In this document: positions 21,394-31,558 of the stretch, one piece after another
Position numbering within the stretch: position 1 is the first letter of the stretch
How the letters are laid out: every line of letters begins with the position of its first letter
Source of the DNA: Paraphaeosphaeria minitans
Lineage: Eukaryota > Ascomycota > Dothideomycetes > Pleosporales > Didymosphaeriaceae
Reading direction: 5' to 3'
Length of the DNA: 64,000 nucleotides
NCBI GenBank assembly: GCA_015832175.1
Contig: WJXW01000005.1
Span: 186,001 to 250,000, forward strand
The notes under the pieces: model-generated
Databases searched by the model: none
Told to the model about the DNA's origin: nothing
The model's input: the letters and a program-made list of their open reading frames with translations, nothing else
Position numbers and translations under genes: made by a program

Positions 21394-22514
21394 TTCGCAA
21401 GAGAACTTTTTGTATGATAATTTTTACTTGTAGGATTTCCGAATTTAATACTGATGTACGGAAGATGGGCTCTGGGTTGCCCAGGGAGCTCTCTTATACC
21501 ACCCTCGAAATCGCCTGGTTGGCAGTCGGCAGTCATGGCTCCCGCTCGCGGTGATAAAGATTGCTCATATGCGACCCTGAGGAACGATGTGAAGCCATCG
21601 CGACGGAGCTATCTAACTACTCACCGGGGATTATATTTCATTTTACTGTCAATTGTTGGTGGCTGACCGGTGACGGAATATGACTGCTCAGGTGCTCAGC
21701 ATTTGTGCAGCCTTATAACGTGCTCAACAGGTTGACAACGATAGAGAAGAGTGACTACGATCTACAGCTTGGATAGCAGTGACTCGAATGGCGCTCCTGT
21801 CAACGATATGCTAAATGCTTTGTTTTAAGCCATGTGATGATCCCTGTAGGTGTTCCACGTGACTCACTAGCGGCAATGAAATATCCGGAACTTTTTTTAC
21901 AACATCTAACGACTTCAATTTTTATTGTGGTGATAGCCGATATTCCCAGAATCCTTCTGTGCTCCCCAAAGGTCTTTACCCTTAGCCGCCAGTCACCCAG
22001 TCTAGCCCTCGCCAACAAACGACCAACACCTGGACCATTTTCACATACATGACTCAAGCCCAACTTCTAGAGATGCCCCTCTAAAGTTCTACCACCTAGC
22101 CCACACATATGATCGACCCCGCAGCACACTCGCTTTACTTTTCTTTAAACTGAGCTCTGATACGGCTAGTTCAAGCTGGTGGGCGCATGCTTTCCATTGT
22201 TTCAATGTGCGGAATTCTCGTTGTACAACGGCTCAGCTGTGAGACGTCCTATGACCTGTGACTCCTCGCGAAGAGCACGGTCGTATCACTACTCTTTAAA
22301 GCTTGGGCAATTTGCATTAACCCAAGCTTGTGAAGTTGCAAATCGCACCTAGAGTGGCCACAGGGGGTTCTCGTCCAATTGAACCAATGTACGTGCATAG
22401 GGAAAACGTTTGAGAATCGTGAAGCCCACGCATTTCCCACCCTGAAGGAAACCCGTCACTCCGAATATTGACCCGGCTTCGGTTGGTTCGAGTAGACTCC
22501 TCGCCACCTGCGTT
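21394..22514. other. Gene-poor stretch, nothing recognised
   Basis: About 1.1 kb upstream of the first orphan gene and downstream of the second. A CACGTG hexamer occurs at 21856-21861. No gene supported. Confidence 0.45.
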
Positions 22515-22997
22515 TCAACCTTCTCCGCAAAATTCAAAGAACACAGTCAAATGGGTGTCGATCTGGAACCTTTTCGTCTTTATGTACTGCGCCGTGCAGC
22601 CCGCTTCAAGCTGCGCGTGCATGTTGTTCTTGACATAATCCAGAAGGACCGTGATCGATGGATTCGGTATCGGCACCTCAATACGTGCAGTAGTCGGGGA
22701 CGTAGGATCTCTGTATCCGCCATGAGTCGAGCGCCCGCCATGGCTTGAGCGCTTGCCTCGGAGTGTCACTGTTACACTGGAAGAACGTCTCTGATCGATT
22801 ATTTTGTACTCGCCGTCAAGCTCGATGCCGTTGGGGTACTTCGAGGATAGGCCTTGCACAATGCTTTCGCAGCATTTCTGGAACAGCGCAAAGGCTTGCG
22901 CAAATTGTAACTCTTTCTCTTCGCTGGTATGGGCGCTGTCCTTTGCCGAACGATCGGAACCACTCACTGCGGAACCTTCGCGTGTTGTATCGCTCAT
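22515..22997 (-). CDS. Orphan protein of 160 residues
   Basis: Single open frame from ATG at 22997. The first 30 residues are polar and probably disordered (MSDTTREGSAVSGSDRSAKD). A helix-like stretch follows (LQFAQAFALFQKCCESIVQG). Next is a Ser/Arg/Gly/His-rich loop (GKRSSHGGRSTHGGYRDPTS) and a more ordered C-terminus with ITVLLDYVKNNMHAQLEAGC and HLTVFFEFCGEG. No known domain, signal peptide or membrane segment is seen. Like the orphan 1.2 kb away it lies in a gene-poor block, and the two share no obvious sequence similarity. An additional upstream exon is possible, since the frame stays open to 23081. Confidence 0.5.
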   Translation of the reverse strand: MSDTTREGSAVSGSDRSAKDSAHTSEEKELQFAQAFALFQKCCESIVQGLSSKYPNGIELDGEYKIIDQRRSSSVTVTLRGKRSSHGGRSTHGGYRDPTSPTTARIEVPIPNPSITVLLDYVKNNMHAQLEAGCTAQYIKTKRFQIDTHLTVFFEFCGEG

Positions 22998-25411
22998 GCC
23001 CTTCCGCGGCTTCGACTTCTTGTTCGAGATGTCTAGATATGATTTGGTAAAATTGAAGTTCACGATGCGGAAGTGGTGCACGAGACGGGTCCAATGTTTC
23101 CAGGTACGCGAGGTCGCGTGGTTGGACCCTTTCTTCGTGCCCAGGTGGTGTGAAACCCCAAAGCAGTCAACTTTTTTGGTCTCGTGTCAGGTAGGCGGCG
23201 ATTGTCTTCGAGAAGCGTGCAGAAAGAGGCTTTTGACCGCTTAGCCAGTCATGCTATCGTCCATGTGTAGTAGAGTGCTCGAGAGGTGAACTCGTATAGA
23301 GTAATTTCGATGTCTGAGTATGCAGGGATTTGTGGAGGCGAACAAAGCGACGAATTAAGCTTCACATATATGAATACATTTGCAGGCACGGTCGCTTACC
23401 CCTGGGTGTTATCAACTGTTTTTCCACGGGACCCACAACCCGCCGAAAGATCTAGCACCGAAATGGTAGCGTTATGCCACGAGTTAAATGCGGCCTGTTG
23501 CGGCGGTATGTAACAGCTCCCACGGAAGCCCGCTTTGTGGTCACGAGGGAGTCGGGGCGTACGTGTCACCACACAACACTGGCAGTAGGTTTCGCTACGA
23601 GGTGGCAAATATCACGGTCAACATTATTGTGTCCCATGATCGGATTTCTGAGATCCCTAGTCCACCCATAGGTAGCACTTGAGCGGTAGGTACTGATAGC
23701 TGTCCTAGACTCGGTGCCTTCTCGGTCCTCTATCGATAGACTCCAGACGCATTTCAATCAATCGAGCGTGAGCTTTTGTAAGTTTCGATGCACAGAGAAA
23801 AAGCGCGTTCTGATGTGCTATACGGTGATCTACCATACACCGTGGTGTCTATGATGTCCACAAAGAGGAAGTGAATACATGCGCTAGCACGAATCAGGCG
23901 CCGGAATACGAAACCAAGATAGGACAGAGTAACCACGATAACGTCAACTTTACGTCCGAACACCTTGCATAAATGTCATATTAATTGAGGACCTGGACAG
24001 TGGCATTGAAGTCTCATCTCCAGTGCTTCCATGGTACCAGCACTCAACAACTCGTGTCCCCCACAAAGCCATCCAGCCCACCCCACCTATTCAAATTACG
24101 GACTTCGGCCTCACCAGAGCCACGAGGTTGCTCTCACCCCCTTCCCTCTTGTATACGCATAACCTCCTGATGTAACGTTTCCTACCGGCTGTTGACTTCT
24201 CCGAAGTTGATCCTAGGATGACTTAGTCTATCGCCGCTGCCCTAAACTTCAACCTGACCCCATATCAGAACTTGTTCTCTTCAAGTATACCAACACCACA
24301 AGGCTACTGTTCTTGAACCCCATCAGACTAACAGATTCACTGAACATAGTTTATCCATCCTTCCTTCTTCGCTGGTCCAAGACAACATTTCTCCATCCCA
24401 CCTCGAACGCCAACACCCTCCAATGGTTGATACTATCTCCCATCCTGTTCTTTCTCGCGCTCGCAAATGTGCCTGCCTTATATCCTCCCTACCTCCAAAC
24501 ACCTGCCCAGCCCCTCCACTGTCCGGTTTCTCTTTAGATGACCCCAGGGCGACTCACTCTACCGTCACTGTCCAAAATTCCAGCCTGATACTACTTCGCC
24601 CGTACCCAGCCATCAATCCCTTCACCGCACGCAGCCACCAAAACCACCCGCCCAGAATCTCACGATAAAGCGCGCAATATGCGACCAAGGGGTACTTCAG
24701 ACCACCATGCACGCCAGCAATATCCAACCCGATGCCAAGTAGGTATACCACCGTGGACGACGATGGCCGCAACAAACAGGCCCTTGCACTTCACCTCCCG
24801 GTCCTGCACAAAGCCACCCAACCGTTCACCACACTCTCAACCCTCTTTCTGCGTTTCTTCCGCACCCTTCCTCCCACCGGAATACACCACCTCGCAGTCC
24901 CGAGCAGTGCACGCGCTTTTTAACACCGGACACTCTACTCGCATACCGCTCCATCTGCAACCTCTTCTTTCACTCTACAACCCAACGAGCCTGCAAAGGA
25001 CCATGTTATCCCACCGCAGCCTTGCGGCCAACCTCACTGTAACAGCATGCACACATGGGAATAAATAACAGCACCGCACGCATCCCCGAGTCCCCAAAGA
25101 TCCACATCACACATGCTCAGCTGCAAGATTCCGAAGAAACAAGTCGTCATATAGGCAAGCGAAGCCCTCCCCCTCCCCACCGTCCGAAAATGTTACCCAA
25201 GTACACCACCACACGCACATTTGAAGCACACAACAGTGCAGCACCAGAGAAGAGGTATAGAACAAAGCACAAAAGTGCTCCAACGAAACGAAGCGTATGA
25301 ACAAAGCGCGAAGCAACGCGAACCCAAGCGCCCCCAACGACCCCACGATCCCATCAACGTTTCCCATAAGTCATGCCATCGTACCCTCCTCCCTCCCTCC
25401 CTCATCTCTCT
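22998..25411. other. Long intergenic stretch, C-rich on the right
   Basis: About 2.4 kb. The left part is AT-richer with no gene signal. From about 24000 the plus strand becomes strongly C/T-rich. One minus-strand stretch, 24974-24837, could be an exon with five spaced cysteines (see findings) but has no resolvable partners. The rightmost part is downstream of the PhoD-like gene. Confidence 0.45.
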
Positions 25412-28400
25412 CTACCTCTTCCAAAACTTCAACCCCCTCTTCCTCGGCGCTTCGAAACTCACCTCACTCTCCCTATCCTCATCGTCCCCCGTCCGAAAAC
25501 TCCTGTCGTCCTCCCCCTCCCCCTCGGAACTAGCCTCGCTATCCGCATACCGTCCCCGGCCGAGATATTTCGCGCCCACGCCCGCACCTCCCCTCTCCCT
25601 CTGTGCGAAATACCCATCGCCACCCCCGCCTGCGGCTACGGCCACGCCAGTGTCATCGCGGGCTTGCATGTCGCGCCTGGAATACGGACTCTCCGGTCCG
25701 GCACCCACGATCGCGGGGTGCGGGGGATAGCTATCCCGCTTGCTATCCCTCCTCGTGTTCGACGCCGGGCGGTGCGCGACGACGTGCGCGTCGTGCTCGA
25801 ATCTCGCGTCGCGGTGCTGATTCAGTATACCGCCCATGCTGCGGCGCTGCACCTTTTCCTCGTCCGGGGGGGCAGCCTGCGCGCTCGAGTGACGGTGCGG
25901 CAATTGCGACGAGTGGGATGCGTTGGTGTTCGGGATGCGCGCGGAGCCCGCGCGCGAGGGGAGCGCCGCGGTCTGCGTCTGTACGCCGGTGTAGGCGGGT
26001 ACGGGGGCGCTGACGTGGCGATTCCTTTGCGCCGCCGCATACGACTCCGCAGACGACGGCAGCGCAGGACGGCCAGCGCCGATGTCGACGCTCTGCCTCC
26101 GGCTCTGGTTTTGTGGGGCGCGGGGCGCGGCGAGGGCGGGTTCTATGTCTGTGGGGGTGTGAGCGTCAGCGTACTGCGGAGGTTGGGACTGGGAGGAGCT
26201 GCGCTTGCGGGAGGTGAAGCCTGGGATTATTATCCTGGGGCCCACTTTGTACCTTTGGCGGATGCGCTCCTCTTCGTCCAACTCCTCTTCGCTGCCGCTC
26301 TCCGACTCGGAGCCTTCGGTGTGGGAGCGTCCGTCGTCACCGATAGTACGACGAGGACGCCGCTTCCCAAAGACTCCGAAAACGCCGCTGAGGCGGGACT
26401 TTTGTTGCTCCTTCTCCTCTTCTACACCGTCCTCGGGAGGGGTGTAGTCTAGTGCAGGTACGAGCAACCGGTAAGGAGTCGTGATTCCAGCAGGGTCATG
26501 TTGTGATACTTCCAGATTGAGACAGATATCGAGACCTCCCGCTAGATTGATGTGGCCTCCTTCGCGGCGCACTCCCTTCCTGCTCAAGATGCTTGCACGG
26601 CGGATAAAGTTTGGTGGGCCGCCTGATGCATCTCCGCCAAGCGAAGGGCGTCGGGCCGGGACACTGTGTGATGACCCAGGAGCGTTGACACTGTCGACCG
26701 AAGCTCTTCGTTTGAAGAGCGATGTAAGTGAATTTCGCCGAGAGCGAGAACGCTCGGGTCGTTCAGGTGAAAAGGAAGACTGAGGCTCGGTCTGACGATC
26801 ATGTGCAGCCGTATTTGTTGGGTTGTTGTAGTAAGAAATGGGAGGACCCCGCTCCTTGCGTCTGCCAGACCCACTCATACGGCGGACCAAGTTCCCAGGG
26901 GTGTAATCAGACAGCGTCCTCGTCAGCCGTGGTCCATTTGCACCGGACGAGGCAGGTGGCGTATCCGGGGGCGTACTTCCTGGGTTGTACGCCCGCAGGC
27001 TGCACCAGTTTCGGCGTTGGAGCAGGTGGAGATTGTTTCTCTTCTTTCCGTCAACATCGTGAGTGAAGAGAGGGATCATGTTTTCATCCGTGTCTGGATC
27101 AAGGTGGTGTATCTTGTTACGCTTGTTGATGATGTCCGCCATGATCTCGGGAGGTGGCGTGTTAACAATGGCGGAAGAGACGACGTTTGGCATATAGCGA
27201 TGGTCCTTGTCCTTGGAAATGCCCAACTTCTTGTTGGAGAAGAACTGACCGACAGCAGCTAGATGAACGTCGCCACCAAGGATAGTGACGCGGACTGACT
27301 TCGTGCGTGCAACGTGTTGCAGCTCGTGTATGAGCCAGTTGCGCTCATCTTTGTGGTGTTTTGCCGTCCAGTGGTCGTCCAGATCGTCGAGAATCTCAAC
27401 TCCACCATCAAATTTGTTGACGAAGCCGCCCAAGAGACCCATGCGACCTAGCGCTTTGACAGGATCCATAAGTCTGCTGGTGAGAACGTTCTCAAGGAAG
27501 TTCAAACGAGGGTACGCGATGGGTACACCCAGCAGGACTATGAGGTGCTTCGTTTCCCCTTGAACGAGCTCTTCCTCCAAGCGATCGAAGATGTTGTCGT
27601 ATGAATCTTCCGAGAGGATTTCGTCCCGTCGGCGCTCAGTGCGACAGTCGAGGCCTAGGAATGCGACTTCTCTCCCAAGCTGCATGAACACGCTTCGGGA
27701 TTGCTCTTTGATGTAAGGCCCAGGATGAGCGCCAAGAACCCATGAGGGCTCTGCTGCCCTTGTCTCGGCTGGAACAGACTGATGCTGGAAAAGCATGTAG
27801 TACTTGAAGGCGACAGCGCCAAGCCCGGTGAATACAGGCGTTTCCATGAAGTGGTGTGGGTAGGAGCCGTATCCCTAACAAGATCAGTGGTGTTATTTAT
27901 TCAAGAGAATGTTACTTACGTCAATAATGTCATGATCGTCCCAGATGTTGATCATTGGGATCTGGGAATTTGCCAATCCAAACAGACCTTGAGAGAACCA
28001 CATTGAGTAACGGTCCAAGTAGAACTGCTCGAGCTCGTTTTGCAGCTCCTCCGAAAAAGGAGTGCGATGTTTTTGCCAAACATTGCTACTCTCGGTCCAC
28101 TGCCTGAACAGTGTCGTGTCGCGCATCGCGGCATCGTTATAGATCTGATCACCACCACCAATCATGACGTGGAAAGGCCGGGTTTGATGATTGTTTAGCA
28201 CGTCTCGCCACATGGGATCTGGGCCGCAGAACTCTTTCGAGTCGACGCTCAGCGAGAATCCGTTGCAGCTATGGAACATGATGTTCATAGTTTCACCTCT
28301 GGCAGGAACCCAGAAGCCAATGGCAGGCCCGCGGTTGATCCTGTATGCGATGCGCGCTTGCTTCGGTCCAAGCTCGACTTCGAGATTGAACCGCCAAAAA

Positions 28401-30670
28401 GTGACGCCTCTTTCAGCATGTAGCTTCACGGCTGAGATCTCTTTGAATTTGCCCAGTTTCTCGCCGTCCCGCTTCTTAATTCGGGAAGACTTTTGCGGGC
28501 CTGCGCTCTGTGTGCTCATGGAGCTTTGGAGTTCCGAGAATAATCCGGTGTCATCTTCTTTCAAAGAGAGATCGACGTCCTCCGGAATCTCATCAATAGC
28601 TTTGACGTAAAGCGTCTTTCCAGTCCGTGACACCTTCACCTGGCCTTCCAGAGGATCAACGTATGCCGGATGCAGGTTGTCTGGATCCACATCAGCAGGC
28701 GGATGGGGTAGTAGATCCATGGGCTGAGTGAACAGGCGTAGCGTAGGCGGCCTCTGGTAGGAGGACCCTTCGTCGATGGTCACAATCATCACGCTTCCGC
28801 GCCATATCTCCCGTTCTCTGCCCGGTCTACTCTTGTCTCGACGAAGTCCCGTGTAGCGGAGGAGTGGCCCGCATTTTAAGTGCAGCGGCGGATTGAATGT
28901 GGTCTGGGTGATTGGAGGATCCACGTAGCCGTCGTAGGTTGGCTCTGCATAGCTGCCCGAACGTCGCCGATGTGTTGCACCGCTGTCCTCCCACCAGGCT
29001 CTGTTGCCTCCCATACTGTTAGGTCTCTGAGGAGCATCCAGATCCAGATCGCCCTCCACGAGCATACCGACTGCGCCTCTTTTCCACTCGTCTAGCATTG
29101 GCGGGGGAACGTAAAGTCTGTCGGGATCATGTTCCTCTGAGAAGACATCTCCGACGGTCTGATGTGGTGGCGGCGCCGCGTGGACTTCCGTGGTCGACTC
29201 AGAAAATCCCACACTTCTTTTGTTTGCCACTGGGGCCGCCGATGTACCATGAGGCCGAATATGGTCGTCTCTGTTCAGGGCACCCTTCTGGTCGATCTTC
29301 TGCTGTTCCATCCCCTTCTGTGCTTCGAGAATGCCGCGACTATCTCTCTTTCTCTCATGGTTAATCGTGTCCTTCGGTGTGGGAGGCAAGTCCTTGGACA
29401 GCCTCCTGCTGTCATACCTGGCGACACTACCGCCTACGTGTCGCGATGCATTGGGCGGTGATGCACTGGACGGTTCAGCAACTCCAAACAACCCCAAGGC
29501 AGTAGGTACAGGAGCCGGTTTGCGTTCCAGCTTTGCCACAGATTTCTCCCGAGCTTGTACTGGCCCTGGTCGGTCCCGAAAGCTGCCCGACCCTCTTGCT
29601 ACCCCGACCTCCTTCCGGCTTGCACTGGACGAGCGCGCAACAATAGGTATGTCCGCATGGCCGAAAACCTGGTGACTCGGTCCAATTGAGACATGTCTAG
29701 ATTGAGAGGGGACTCGATGCGGCCCAGTTCCAGCGCGGTTTCCTGAGGGATCCCATGGTTCAGACAAGTCATGACCCTGTCCATCTTCAGATTCGCTCAG
29801 GTCATCCGGCAGTAGAGGGGATTTTGCTTTGTTCTGCACGGGCATGGAGACATGTCGCTTGTTACTCGTGGAGCGGGTGGGCGTTGGATCGGGACTTGTC
29901 ACCGGTCCAGGCTCATTCCGCTGCTGCTTTGCCATAGCCTCACGCTCTCGTGCGCGACGGGCGCGCATCTCCGCCTCGACCTTCTCTTGGGCTGCCAGCT
30001 CCATCTCCAGTATCCTTGCCCTCCTCTCCTCCTTGCTTATGTCATCCAGCTTTCCCTCTAGCTTCTGGAGCGGAGACCTGTCCGGCACCGAGGGTCTACG
30101 GCCCTTTGAACTCTTCCGAGGCACGCCTTCGGCTGCTCCCGAGAGCGACTGCGGCGGCGAATATGGTGGTGAGCGCAGCTGCTGCAAGCGTTCGGCAGGT
30201 ATGGTGATGGCTGGCTGCTGGCGACTCGCGTTCATGTATATCGTCGGGTCTCGAGAGCGCCCCGACTGGGAGCGACTGGGCACTCTCGAGGTGCTCTTGG
30301 GTGCGTATGGGTCCTTGTACGATACCGGTGGCGGTGCTCGGGGGACGTCTGGGGCTGCAGGCAGGGCCTCGCCCGTTGGCGTTGCGCCCGTAGTAGGAGG
30401 CGGTATGGGCTGGCTCTGCCTGCGACGATGCGATGAGGAGCGCGAGGGGCCATTGTCATCCGAGGAAGTAGCGACAGGTCGTGCGGAAGTGATGGGCATT
30501 GCGGTCGCGGTTGTAATGGTTGGTGCATGTGTTGGCTGGGCGTCGACCGGCCGACGATAGCTGGCGCCCTTCTTCGAGTAGCCATCAGGGAGCGGCTGCT
30601 GCGAATTGCTCGCCGTCTGCACGACATGGGTGGCGTTGCTGGCGCGGTTTTCCACACTTGGGCGCGCCAT
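25412..30670 (-). CDS. Giant PhoD-like metallophosphatase
   Basis: Two exons, 30670-27920 and 27874-25412, joined by a 45-nt intron in phase 0; 1737 residues. The first 550 or so residues are disordered, rich in Ser, Pro and Arg, with a charged helix (SKEERRARILEMELAAQEKV). The PhoD-like metallophosphatase core runs from roughly 560 to 1200: VMIGGGDQIYND, NIWDDHDIID (the last residues of exon 1), and ILGGDVHLAAVG near residue 1118. These are the metal-binding motifs of the PhoD fold. The remaining 500 residues are again Ser/Arg-rich and end in a basic tail (RKRGLKFWKR). Such fungal proteins are usually annotated as PhoD-like phosphatases of unknown substrate, possibly membrane- or lipid-associated. 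No signal peptide is visible. Divergent from the kexin gene. Confidence 0.9.
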
Positions 30671-31558
30671 GCGATGCGCTCAGACAGTGCGCGCGAGAGA
30701 GGAGCAGTCCTCGGCGAGGGACAGCGGGGATCTGCGGCGGGAGAGGGTGGGGATGTACACTATCCTATCTATTCACAGAATGCCATCTACTCTGGATCCA
30801 ATTGGACTTGGGCCGAATGATGTGCAGGTAGCAGTAACGTGCGTGGGCGGGAGGACGGGATGCGTGCAAGAGCGCTGGACGAAGGATGCGCAACGGTACA
30901 GACGCAGAAACCAAGAAACCAATTGCAAGCGCGACAAGCAAAACTGTATGTACATGGACGGATGGATAGATGGATGGATGGAAGCAGCAGGATGAGCGCG
31001 CGCCGTCTGATATCCACCCCCAACGCGGCCAGCGCATCACCGCGACAAAGATGGAGGCGGGAACGGTGTGGCTGGGGAACCGCGCCTGGCCCAAGGCGGC
31101 TAGCGCCTTCTGTCTTTGGGGCCACATCTTGCCGCGCCTACAGCCTTCAGCCTCGTTAGGACAGAACTTGGTGCTCAATAGCCCGTCCCCCTCTCCCTCT
31201 CCGTCTTGTCACCACCAGCGTCTCTCACCACGTTGCTGACGCCTGGTGCGCGCTTTTCTTCCCCACCCACAGCCGTGTACAGCAGCATTGCTATCCCGAC
31301 CTGCTTCTCCGAGCCTAGCTATCTGCAACTGCGCCTGTGCCAGCCCATGCACAAGCGCGTCCAGTAGCCTTACCCGACACCCTTCCTTCCCTCACCAACT
31401 GCTTCGCCGCCGACCTTCCCCTCTCCAACAACACTATTTATCGAGGATACCGTCCGTTCGTACCAACACCTGCTTCGCTCTACACTCGACGGGCGTCGTC
31501 CACACTCTCATACCTCGCCTCGGTGCATGCTCTAGGCAGCCCTGCCCCCCTCCTCGCG
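30671..31558. promoter_or_regulatory. Shared promoter region, PhoD-like and kexin genes
   Basis: The two start codons diverge across 888 bp. It contains a GGAT-type tract (about 30957-30981) and, on the right from about 31180, a pyrimidine-rich plus-strand leader running into the kexin ATG. The kexin frame is open upstream to about 31337 without an ATG. Confidence 0.5.

Noticed and set aside
22480..22505. GGTTCGAGT tRNA B-box-like sequence (also near 5071)
   Set aside because: No matching A box, acceptor stem or cloverleaf could be drawn at either site.
25373..26452. 359-codon plus-strand frame over the PhoD-like C-terminus
   Set aside because: Low-complexity Arg/Leu/Val shadow of a Ser/Arg-rich coding region; no family signal.
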